DNA of 64,000 nucleotides from CAZJLP01 sp964546955 (lineage in GTDB: Bacteria; Verrucomicrobiota; Verrucomicrobiia; Opitutales; Opitutaceae), in NCBI GenBank assembly GCA_964546955.1, contig CAZJLP010000009.1, positions 1-64,000 of the forward strand. The letters run 5' to 3'. Below, one piece after another: positions 16,307 through 24,574 of this stretch (position 1 is its first letter; the number at the start of each line of letters is the position of its first letter). The position numbers and the translations under genes are program-made. The notes beneath the pieces are model-generated. The model searched no databases. It saw nothing but the letters and a program-made list of their open reading frames with translations, and was not told where the DNA came from.

Positions 16307-19153
16307 CTAGTTATTCGACACGATTTGTCTCAGTACGTACGGAAGGATTCCCCCGTGTTGATAATAGTCGATTTCGATCGGCGTATCGATGCGGCAACGC
16401 ACGGCGATTTTTTCCTCCACCCCGGTCGCCCGTGTGATGACCAGAGTCAAATCTTGTTGCGGCTTGAGGGAACCGTCGAGGCCCACCACATCGTATGTCT
16501 CCATGCCATCGAGCTTCAATGTCTGGGCGCTGACACCGTCCTTGAATTGCAGGGGCAGAACACCCATGCCCACCAGGTTCGAGCGATGAATCCGCTCGAA
16601 GCTCTGAGCGACCACCACTTTCACGCCCAGCAAATTCGTGCCTTTCGCCGCCCAGTCGCGCGACGAGCCCGTGCCGTACTCTTGCCCGGCAACGACAATC
16701 AGCGGGGTATTCGTTTCGCGGTGACGCATCGCCGCGTCGTAGATCGGCATCTTCTCGCCGGTCGGCTGAAAGATCGTCAAACCGCCCTCCTCGCCGCCGA
16801 GCATGAGGTTCTTGATCCGGACATTGGCAAAGGTGCCCCGCGTCATGATGCGATCGTTGCCGCGGCGCGAACCGTAGCTGTTGAAATCCTCGTACGAGAC
16901 ACCGTTCTCGAGCAGGAACTTTCCTGCGGGAGAGGATTTCTTGATCGCGCCAGCCGGTGAAATATGGTCCGTCGTCACCGAATCGCCGAAAATTCCAAGG
17001 GCGCGAGCGCCGCGGATGTCCGCGATGTGCCCGGGCTTCATCGAAAAATTGAAGAAGAACGGAGGCTCTTGGATATAGGTGGATTTCGAGTCGAACTTGT
17101 AGGCGTCGCCCACCGTGGTGGGGATTTCGTTCCACTTCGGATTCTGCGCCGCAAAATCGGCATAAAGCTTCCGAAAAACTTCGGGTTTGAGCGCCGCCTG
17201 CATCTCGTTGCGGATCTCAGCCAGCGAAGGCCAAATGTCCCTCAGGAAGACTGCTTCCCCCGATTTGCCTTTGCCGATGGGCTCGGACGCCAGATCGACA
17301 TCGACGCGGCCGGCCAGAGCGAACGCGACAACCAGCGGAGGGGACATCAGGAAATTCGCCTTGATGTTCTGGTGCACGCGCGCTTCGAAATTGCGATTGC
17401 CCGACAAGACGGACGCCGCGACGAGGTCGTTTTTCACCACCGCTTCCTCGATCGGCGCCGCCAACGGACCGGAGTTGCCGATGCAGGTGGTGCAGCCATA
17501 ACCCACGAGGTTGAAACCGAGGCGATCGAGATACGGCTGCAGGCCGGTTTTTTCGAGGTAATCAGAAACCACGCGCGAACCGGGCGCCAGCGATGCCTTT
17601 ACCGTGGGGTTCACCGACAAGCCTCTCTCGACCGCTTTCTTCGCCAGCAAACCCGCCGCGAGCATGACCGAAGGATTCGACGTGTTCGTGCAGCTCGTGA
17701 TCGCCGCGATCAGCACGCTGCCGTGTCCAACTTGTCCTCCGCCAGCGGGCAACGGCGCGGCTGCGACCGGGTCCGGGGTCGGTCGATTGTTGGCCATTTC
17801 CAGCTCCGTCGTCGGGTTTGTGTTTTTCTGGAGCGACGCCTTCGTCGAAACGGGTTCCTGGCTTCCACCGCCGGGGACGACTTTCCCGCTGCCGTTGTTC
17901 ACGGGCACGCGGAGACCGAAGTCCTCGGCCTTTTTGCCAAATCCATTTTCTGTGACCGGCTTGGAGAAAGCGGTGACAAACTCGTTCTTCAACCTAGATA
18001 ATTCGATTCGGTCCTGGGGCCGCTTCGGACCGGCTACGCTCGGCACCACGGTGCCGAGGTCGAGATCGAGGTCGGTCGAGTACTCGATCTGGCCGCGCTG
18101 CGGGATGCCCCACAGACCCTGCGCTTTGTAGTAGGCTTCGTAGGTTGCGAGGTGGCTGTCGGGGCGCCCGGTGGCCCGCAGATAGTTCACGCATTCCGCG
18201 TCGATGGGGAAGAAACCCATCGTAGCGCCATACTCGGGAGCCATGTTGGCGATGGTCGCCCGATCGACGACGGGCAAGGCCGCCGCTCCCGGTCCATAGA
18301 ATTCAACGAACTTACCGACGACTTTCGCCTTCCGAAGAACCTGCGTAAGCGTGAGGGCGAGGTCCGTCGCCGTGACTCCTTCGCGGAGCGAACCGGTCAA
18401 ATGGACGCCCACAACGTCGGGAGTAAGGAAATAGACGGGTTGTCCCAACATGCCGGCTTCGGCCTCGATGCCGCCCACTCCCCAGCCGACGATACCGATC
18501 CCGTTGATCATGGTCGTGTGCGAGTCTGTGCCGACGAGAGTGTCCGGATAATAAACTCCCTGGTCGTCGCTCAGCACACCTTTGGCCAGGTACTCGAGGT
18601 TGACCTGGTGAACGATGCCGATCCCCGGCGGAACGACCTTGAACGTGTCGAAGGCCTGCATGCCCCATTTCAGGAACTGGTAGCGCTCCCGATTCCGCTG
18701 AAACTCGATCTCCAGATTGCGCAAATAAGAATCGGCCGTGCCGCTAAAATCGACTTGCACCGAGTGATCCACGACTAAATCCACCGGCACGAGGGGTTCG
18801 ATAATCTTGGGGTTCTTGCCCAGCTTTGCCACGGCCGAGCGCATCGCGGCCAAGTCCACCAGAAGCGGCACACCCGTGAAGTCCTGCAGGACAATGCGAG
18901 CCACGACGAAGGGAATTTCTTCGGTTCGAGCAGATTTTGCTCCCCAATTCGCCAATTCGCGAATCGCTTGTTCCGCCACCCTCTTGCCATCGCAGTTGCG
19001 GAGCAGCGATTCCAGCACTAGCCGAATCGAGACGGGCAGGCGGGAAATTTTCCCGATGCTGGCTTTTTCGAGGGCCGGCAGCGAATAAAACTTATGCTCG
19101 GCGCCCGAAGCATGGAACGTCTGTAGCGTGTTGAAGGGATTGGGAAGGCTCAT
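16307..19153 (-). CDS. acnA: Aconitate hydratase A
   Basis: Aconitase isomerises citrate and isocitrate in the TCA cycle through a [4Fe-4S] cluster. The 948-residue protein has TSCTNTSNPS with C488, then YGCTTCIGN with C554 and C557, the three cluster ligands. The swivel domain follows near the end, with YGSRRGNDR and GTGSSRDWAAKGT. It is longer than typical AcnA (about 890). Part of the excess lies just before the first cluster cysteine, about residues 415-475, where a low-complexity Gly/Pro/Thr stretch is inserted. That insert should be a surface loop between core elements. A 28-base palindrome and the peroxiredoxin gene lie upstream. Confidence 0.97.
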   Translation of the reverse strand: MSLPNPFNTLQTFHASGAEHKFYSLPALEKASIGKISRLPVSIRLVLESLLRNCDGKRVAEQAIRELANWGAKSARTEEIPFVVARIVLQDFTGVPLLVDLAAMRSAVAKLGKNPKIIEPLVPVDLVVDHSVQVDFSGTADSYLRNLEIEFQRNRERYQFLKWGMQAFDTFKVVPPGIGIVHQVNLEYLAKGVLSDDQGVYYPDTLVGTDSHTTMINGIGIVGWGVGGIEAEAGMLGQPVYFLTPDVVGVHLTGSLREGVTATDLALTLTQVLRKAKVVGKFVEFYGPGAAALPVVDRATIANMAPEYGATMGFFPIDAECVNYLRATGRPDSHLATYEAYYKAQGLWGIPQRGQIEYSTDLDLDLGTVVPSVAGPKRPQDRIELSRLKNEFVTAFSKPVTENGFGKKAEDFGLRVPVNNGSGKVVPGGGSQEPVSTKASLQKNTNPTTELEMANNRPTPDPVAAAPLPAGGGQVGHGSVLIAAITSCTNTSNPSVMLAAGLLAKKAVERGLSVNPTVKASLAPGSRVVSDYLEKTGLQPYLDRLGFNLVGYGCTTCIGNSGPLAAPIEEAVVKNDLVAASVLSGNRNFEARVHQNIKANFLMSPPLVVAFALAGRVDVDLASEPIGKGKSGEAVFLRDIWPSLAEIRNEMQAALKPEVFRKLYADFAAQNPKWNEIPTTVGDAYKFDSKSTYIQEPPFFFNFSMKPGHIADIRGARALGIFGDSVTTDHISPAGAIKKSSPAGKFLLENGVSYEDFNSYGSRRGNDRIMTRGTFANVRIKNLMLGGEEGGLTIFQPTGEKMPIYDAAMRHRETNTPLIVVAGQEYGTGSSRDWAAKGTNLLGVKVVVAQSFERIHRSNLVGMGVLPLQFKDGVSAQTLKLDGMETYDVVGLDGSLKPQQDLTLVITRATGVEEKIAVRCRIDTPIEIDYYQHGGILPYVLRQIVSNN

Positions 19154-19206
19154 GGAAGACGAAAGAGAATCGCAGACTACCCGCCAAGTCGCAGCGGCAC
19201 AAGTGG

Positions 19207-19234
19207 GGCCGCCAGCCGCGCGCGGCTGGCGGCC
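19207..19234 (-). terminator. 28-base perfect palindrome after peroxiredoxin
   Basis: GGCCGCCAGCCGCG is followed directly by its exact reverse complement. It starts 9 bases past the peroxiredoxin stop on the minus strand and lies just upstream of acnA. It has no loop and no U-run, so it may be a factor-dependent terminator, an mRNA-stabilising end, or a repeat-derived site. Confidence 0.4.
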
Positions 19235-19243
19235 GAAAACGGA

Positions 19244-19717
19244 CTACCTGGATAGGGCTGCTTGGACAGCTGCGAAATTCGGCAAGTCCTTTGGGGTCGG
19301 AGTCTGCTCGGCGTACTTCACAACACCGTCTTTACCGATGACAAACGCAGCACGGGCCGACGTGTCGCCTATCCCCGCCAGCATGGGGAATACAACGTCG
19401 TAAGCTTTGGTGACCTGCTTGTTGAGGTCGGAAAGGAGGGTAAGTCCAATCTTGTTCTGCTTGGCCCACGCCTCCTGCGAAAATGCGTTGTCGACGCTGA
19501 TCGCGTAGACTTCGGCATCGAGGCTGGTGTAGCTGTTGAGGCCCGCCGTGATGTCGCACATCTCCTGCGTGCAGACACCCGTGAACGCGGCGGGGAAAAA
19601 GAGCAGAACGGTATTCTTCTTCCCGAAATTGTCGCTCAACTTGACGTCTTTTAGGCCGTCCGCGGCCTTCGTTTTCAGCGTGAAATCAGGGGCTTTTGAG
19701 CCAACAGCGATAGGCAT
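19244..19717 (-). CDS. Peroxiredoxin (thiol peroxidase)
   Basis: The 157-residue cytosolic protein reduces hydroperoxides with a thiol cofactor. The peroxidatic cysteine is C49 in FPAAFTGVCTQEMC, and C54 five residues later is placed as the resolving cysteine is in the BCP/PrxQ-type arrangement. The N-terminus (VGSKAPDFTL) and the GKDGVVKYAE segment match the AhpC/TSA family. Subfamily (AhpE-like versus PrxQ-like) is uncertain. It is upstream of acnA, whose labile cluster is oxidant-sensitive, but the palindrome between them argues against simple cotranscription. Confidence 0.93.
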   Translation of the reverse strand: MPIAVGSKAPDFTLKTKAADGLKDVKLSDNFGKKNTVLLFFPAAFTGVCTQEMCDITAGLNSYTSLDAEVYAISVDNAFSQEAWAKQNKIGLTLLSDLNKQVTKAYDVVFPMLAGIGDTSARAAFVIGKDGVVKYAEQTPTPKDLPNFAAVQAALSR

Positions 19718-20001
19718 GGGATGTAGCAGATGAGGGTTGGATGAACGCCGGCACGAACGCTTCGAACCGGAAAAGAGGTGAGGCTAGTGGGCCCGGGTTG
19801 CATTAGACAAACCGATTTTCCCGAAAGAAGACCGGGTTTTAGTTCCAGTCGGGAAGCCATTAGATTTCATGTCAGAGAACCACTTCGTACAGCGGCGAAG
19901 AAACTTTCCTCCGCTTCCCGTGCCACCCGGCGACAGCGTTGGCCGGGCGCAATCCCACCCTTGACCCCGCCGCCCCTCCCGCGCTTTTCTCACCCTTCCG
20001 C

Positions 20002-21282
20002 ATGACCCTCCTGGACGATTTTAGATGGCGCGGCCTGTTGGCCGATTGCACCGACGAAAGCGCGCTCTCCGAGCGCCTCTCCAAAGGGCCCACCACACTC
20101 TATTGCGGCTTCGACCCCACCGCGGATTCGCTCCATGTCGGCAATCTCGTTGGATTGCTCGCGCTGCGCCGTTTTCAGCTGGCCGGCCACCGCCCGATCG
20201 CTCTCGCCGGCGGGGCCACGGGAATGGTGGGCGACCCATCCGGCAAGTCGCAGGAGCGCAACCTTCAGACACCGGACCAAGTGGCCCACAACATTGCGTC
20301 CGTGAAGGCACAGTTGACCCGCTTTCTCGATTTCAACACGGGCGCAAACGCAGCGCTGCTCGTGAACAACAGCGACTGGACCGCGCCGGTCAGCTACCTT
20401 GAGTTCCTGCGCGACGTCGGAAAATATTTCACGATCAACTGGATGGTCGCCAAGGAGTCGGTGCGCGCGCGGATGGAAGACCGCGAGAACGGCATTAGCT
20501 ACACGGAGTTCAGCTACATGCTGCTCCAGGCATTCGACTTTTATCACCTGCGCAAGACGCATGAGTGCGAGCTGCAGGTCGGCGGAAGCGATCAGTGGGG
20601 GAACATCACCGCGGGCACCGAGCTTTGCCGCAAGAAACTCGAGACGACGGTCTGGGGACTCACCTTCCCTCTGCTCACGAAGTCGGACGGCACCAAGTAC
20701 GGCAAGACCGCCTCAGGTGCGGTCTGGCTCGATGCCAAGCGGACATCCCCGTACCGCTTCTATCAGTTTTTCATGCAGGCCGAGGACGCCGACGTGGTGA
20801 AACTGCTCAAGGTGCTCACATTCCTTTCTCATGAGGAAATCTCGGCGCTCGAAACAGAAGTCAAAACGAACCCTGGGGCTCGCGCCGCCCAAAAAGCGCT
20901 GGCCCGCGAAGTGACGACGCTCGTCCACGGCAAAGGGGCCTACGACGACGCGCAGCGCGCGAGCGAAATCATGTTTGGCGGCGGCCTGGACGGTATCGAA
21001 GAAGCAATCTTCAACGACGTCGTGGGCGAAGTCCCGACCAAGGATCTGGAAAAAGCGAAACTGGAGGGTTCCGGAACCCCGCTCGTCGAGTTACTGGTCC
21101 ACGCCGGTTTGGCCTCGTCGAAAGGACAGGCCAGAAAAGACGTCGAAGGCGGCGGGATCTATGTGAACAATATCCGCGAAGCGGATGTGCATCGCACCCT
21201 CGCCCCGACGCACCTTCTGTTCGGCAAATACGTCCTCCTCCGCAAAGGCAAACGAACCTACGCTGTGCTCCGCGCAGTGTGA
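20002..21282 (+). CDS. tyrS: Tyrosyl-tRNA synthetase
   Basis: This enzyme charges tRNA(Tyr). The 426-residue protein is a class I synthetase with HVGN (the HIGH equivalent) in DSLHVGNLVGL, QVGGSDQWGNI in the tyrosine pocket region, and KYGKT as the KMSKS equivalent. A C-terminal S4-like RNA-binding domain has VHAGLASSKGQARKDVEGGGI. I start at the ATG at 20002 because the next segment MTLLDDFRWRGLL matches family N-termini; an earlier in-frame start would add 21 unconserved residues. The 284-base upstream gap shows no T-box or other leader structure that I can recognise. Confidence 0.97.
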   Translation: MTLLDDFRWRGLLADCTDESALSERLSKGPTTLYCGFDPTADSLHVGNLVGLLALRRFQLAGHRPIALAGGATGMVGDPSGKSQERNLQTPDQVAHNIASVKAQLTRFLDFNTGANAALLVNNSDWTAPVSYLEFLRDVGKYFTINWMVAKESVRARMEDRENGISYTEFSYMLLQAFDFYHLRKTHECELQVGGSDQWGNITAGTELCRKKLETTVWGLTFPLLTKSDGTKYGKTASGAVWLDAKRTSPYRFYQFFMQAEDADVVKLLKVLTFLSHEEISALETEVKTNPGARAAQKALAREVTTLVHGKGAYDDAQRASEIMFGGGLDGIEEAIFNDVVGEVPTKDLEKAKLEGSGTPLVELLVHAGLASSKGQARKDVEGGGIYVNNIREADVHRTLAPTHLLFGKYVLLRKGKRTYAVLRAV

Positions 21283-21323
21283 TCTGGGATTGCAGGTGTT
21301 ATTCCATCGAATCAGCCCGTGAA

Positions 21324-21409
21324 TTGTCATCCTTGAGCAGAGCGAAGGATCCAGCTCGACGTCGCCGTCGCGGCCAAACTGGATCCTTCGCTGCGCTCAA
21401 GGATGACAA
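21324..21409. repeat. GTCATCCTTGAGC inverted-repeat element
   Basis: Two 31-base arms, 21324-21354 and 21379-21409, are reverse complements at 29 of 31 positions. They enclose 24 bases that include the palindrome CGACGTCG. Sequence of the GTCATCCT(T)GAGC...GAAGGATC kind is known as a dispersed element in many bacterial genomes. It lies 42 bases past the tyrS stop and could act as an mRNA 3' hairpin. The rest of the gap (to 21536) shows nothing I recognise. Confidence 0.8.
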
Positions 21410-21536
21410 CGCAGGGACCCAGCAACTCCACGCCGCGCTGAGGGGGCCGCACTCAGGCGGTGAAGGCAATAAATCGCTTTACTCCGGGGACACTGGTTAT
21501 GACTGAACCCGATTAGCCTTTCCCCCGTCCAATCGT

Positions 21537-22235
21537 TCACTCGTCCCGGCGTCCGCCGCCAGCGACGGACAGCAACAGGTACAACAAATAGCCGAGCGAG
21601 GAGACGAAGGCGGCCACATAGGTGAGGGCGGCTGCGTTCAGGGTTTCGTTGACGCCCTGCATTTCGTCGCGGCCGACAATCCCGAGGCCCACCAACTGCT
21701 CCTTGGCGCGCTTGCTCGCGTCGAACTCAACCGGCAGCGTGACCAATTGGAAGAAGGTCATGATCGCCAGCGCCGCAATACCGAGCTGGAGCAACAATCC
21801 CCCACCCGACATGTTAGCCATGAGGTAGAATCCGAATCCGGTCACCATGTACGCCACCGGCGCCGCGAACTTCACAACCGGCACGAGATTCTGCCGTAGC
21901 GACATCATGGAATAACCCACCTTGTGCTGAATGGCGTGACCCGCCTCGTGCGCAGCTACGCCGAGCGCCGCAAGCGAGGTGCCACGGTAGTTGTTGGTGG
22001 ACAAAGCGAGCCGCTTGTTCATCGGGTCGTAATGATCCGTCAGCTGCCCCGGGACTTCGACAATCTCGACGTCGTGGATGCCGGCGCTGCTCATCACGGC
22101 CTGCGCCGCCTCCAGTCCAGTGATATGACCACGGGAGGGGATTTCGACATTCTTGGCATACGCGCTGGAGACTTTCATCTGCGCGTAGAAACCTAGGAGG
22201 ATGGGAACGAGTACGAGGAGGATCCAGAGTGTCAT
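21537..22235 (-). CDS. Membrane zinc metallopeptidase (YugP-like)
   Basis: The 232-residue protein has an N-terminal membrane segment (residues 2-19), the zinc-binding HEAGH at 96-100, and three further hydrophobic segments near 123-145, 150-172 and 200-225. The order TGLEAAQAVM, then DHYDP, then LSTNNYRGTSLAALGVAAHEAGH, is characteristic of the YugP-like putative neutral zinc metallopeptidase family. The substrate is unknown. I start at the ATG at 22233-22235, directly before the first membrane helix; an upstream in-frame ATG adds 17 residues that look non-coding. Confidence 0.88.
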   Translation of the reverse strand: MTLWILLVLVPILLGFYAQMKVSSAYAKNVEIPSRGHITGLEAAQAVMSSAGIHDVEIVEVPGQLTDHYDPMNKRLALSTNNYRGTSLAALGVAAHEAGHAIQHKVGYSMMSLRQNLVPVVKFAAPVAYMVTGFGFYLMANMSGGGLLLQLGIAALAIMTFFQLVTLPVEFDASKRAKEQLVGLGIVGRDEMQGVNETLNAAALTYVAAFVSSLGYLLYLLLSVAGGGRRDE

Positions 22236-22459
22236 GATAGGTGTTGTTGAAAGTGAAACGACTGCGATTCTCTGACTGTAGCACATTGCGGCCCAAAGAA
22301 CACGAACCGCGAATGAATCCTACGCCCCTCCCAACGTGCGGAATTTCCGTCGTTTGCAAGGTCGCAATGAGCAGGATGGAAAAGACGTTAGAAATTGGAA
22401 CGAAGGAGTCGGGACGTAACGTCACATCCCCTGGTAAAGACGCCCACTCGCGTCACACC

Positions 22460-24574
22460 CTAAAAAGGAAATCCGATCGAGAAATGGAGCGTTCCGCCCG
22501 GATCGAGCGGGCGCGGATTCATGTTGCGGCCATATTCAAGGCGGATCGGGCCGATTAAACTGTGATAACGCAGGCCCAAACCGACGGTGTAGAGGATCTC
22601 GTCGAAGGGATAGTCGCTCAGGGTAGCAGCCGTCCCGACAGAATCGCTGAAGAGGACGACTGACCACGACTTTGTCAGGGCCTGTTCGAGTTCCACGTCG
22701 AAAAGGAGGTAGCTCTTTGCCCCGATAAATTTTCCCTCCGCCCCACGCGGCGCGGCCTCGCCATCCTGGTAGCCCCGAATGCTGCGGTCACCGCCCGGAT
22801 AAAACCGTTTGTTCACCGGCACCGTCATGTTCTCCTTCGCCCCGTAATCCGTGATCACTCCGTGAGTGAGCCCAAGATGCACCCACCGGCTGCTGCCGAA
22901 ACGGGTGTGATACGAGCCTCCAAACTCAAGACGCTGGTAGTCGACCTGGCCGCCCAGCCTTCGACTGGCGCCCTCAACTTGCCCAAACCAGCGGTAGCCG
23001 TGCCGCGGCCGCAGCGGGTTGTCCCGGCGCTCCTTGGACAGGGTTCCCTCAAGGCTCACCACGGTCGTTTGCTTGTTGTCGATCTCGCTCGTGGCCAGCG
23101 TATTCTCTGCGTTTCGCAGCGATTGAAACGTGAGTCCGCCCGTTCCTTCGGCCCTCAACCAACGGACGGGGCGTTTGAGGGTGAAGTTGGCTCCATACTC
23201 TTGCCGCAAAAAAGCGCGTTCCTCCCGGCGCAAACCGAAAAGTTTCGCGGTGCCATCGATCGATTCGCCGAAAAGCTCGGGCACCGTGTAGGAATACTCA
23301 CCACGGAGACTTTTCATGGATACAATCGTCTCCGCCCGCGACTGGTGCGCGCGGCCCCAGAGGTTTCGTTGCCGGAGCTCCACTCCTCCCCGAAGTTGTT
23401 CGTAACTTCCGTAGCCAAACAGCAAATTTGTGTCGAATCGCCCCGTCTCTTTCAGCACGTAGACGACATCGCGCACGGGCCCCGTGGAAGGATCGTAACG
23501 CACATCCACGCTATCGAACACGCCGAGTCGGCCAAGCCGATAACGGGTTTGCTCGACCTCGACCGGATTCAAAAGTCGCCGGTCCAGCGCCTGAACGCGG
23601 CGGCGCAAAATGACATTGCGGGTGTGCGCGTTGCCTTCGAAGCGGACGGTCCCGATCCGCACCGGGCCGGAGGCGGTCACCTGCGCGACGACGGTCACGC
23701 GTTTCGTCCCTCCACTGGCCTCGGCCTCCTCGGGATGGAGCTGAACGCGCACGTCTGCGAACCCGTGACCGAAATACAGTCGCCGGATTTCGTTCGTCAG
23801 GTCCTGCCGCGCCGCCGGCGACCAGGGTCGACCCGTCCAGTGTTTGAACTCGGGCTTCAAGCCCGACGCGTTCCCCTGCTCCGCCACCTTGACCTCCCCG
23901 ATTTCATAACGCAGCCCTTCCCGCACCGCCACAGTGACCGCCATTCGACCCTCCGGCGGCTTGATCGGACTCGTCTGTGCTTTCACTTCCGCGTCCATGT
24001 AACCTCGGTGGCGCAGTTCGGCCCGCAGATTGTCCGCCGCCCGATTCACTTTTCCGGGGGAATAGGAACGCGCGAGTTCCGTCAGGAACAATGTACCCTC
24101 AGGCCGAAAAAACGCACTCGCACTGTCGGCTGGCAACACGGTCAAGCCCGAGAAATCCACGGTCTCGATAAACGAGCGCTGTCCTCGCTCAACGAGAAAA
24201 CGAACCTCCGTCGCCTTCAGGTTTCGCGGCACCGTAGATTCGAGGGACGCATCGAAAGGAAACTTCTCTTTCCGACCATCGGCCCACACCACGTCGATCA
24301 CCACGCGAGGAGTTTGAAACCCCTCTTCCTTCAACGTGGAGATCAAGAGAAAAGCCGCGTCTTCCACTGCGTTGGCGTCGAGCCAGGAGCCGCGCTCCTC
24401 GCCGAGAATGCGCTCGAGGGCGATGCGAACTTCACGATCGCGCAACCAGCCCATGCCCTCCACGCGGAGTTTGGCTGGCTTCGGCTTGTCTTCTTTCCCC
24501 TCGGCCGGCCAAACCGGCACCGACGCGGCAAGCAAGAGCGAAAGAAGAAACAGAAACCGGTCACTTCTTCGCAT
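22460..24574 (-). CDS. tamA: TamA/BamA-like outer-membrane protein (Omp85 family)
   Basis: The 704-residue protein has a signal peptide (LFLLSLLLAASVPVWPA), then three or four POTRA-like units, then a C-terminal 16-strand-type barrel from about residue 390. The barrel has the conserved lid-loop motif YPGGDRSIRGYQDG and ends in FSIGFPF, the aromatic C-terminus of barrel proteins. Its start lies 14 bases inside the end of tamB, so it is translationally coupled to it. This supports TamA rather than BamA. It probably works with TamB in envelope biogenesis: lipid transport between membranes or assembly of a subset of outer-membrane proteins. Confidence 0.88.
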   Translation of the reverse strand: MRRSDRFLFLLSLLLAASVPVWPAEGKEDKPKPAKLRVEGMGWLRDREVRIALERILGEERGSWLDANAVEDAAFLLISTLKEEGFQTPRVVIDVVWADGRKEKFPFDASLESTVPRNLKATEVRFLVERGQRSFIETVDFSGLTVLPADSASAFFRPEGTLFLTELARSYSPGKVNRAADNLRAELRHRGYMDAEVKAQTSPIKPPEGRMAVTVAVREGLRYEIGEVKVAEQGNASGLKPEFKHWTGRPWSPAARQDLTNEIRRLYFGHGFADVRVQLHPEEAEASGGTKRVTVVAQVTASGPVRIGTVRFEGNAHTRNVILRRRVQALDRRLLNPVEVEQTRYRLGRLGVFDSVDVRYDPSTGPVRDVVYVLKETGRFDTNLLFGYGSYEQLRGGVELRQRNLWGRAHQSRAETIVSMKSLRGEYSYTVPELFGESIDGTAKLFGLRREERAFLRQEYGANFTLKRPVRWLRAEGTGGLTFQSLRNAENTLATSEIDNKQTTVVSLEGTLSKERRDNPLRPRHGYRWFGQVEGASRRLGGQVDYQRLEFGGSYHTRFGSSRWVHLGLTHGVITDYGAKENMTVPVNKRFYPGGDRSIRGYQDGEAAPRGAEGKFIGAKSYLLFDVELEQALTKSWSVVLFSDSVGTAATLSDYPFDEILYTVGLGLRYHSLIGPIRLEYGRNMNPRPLDPGGTLHFSIGFPF

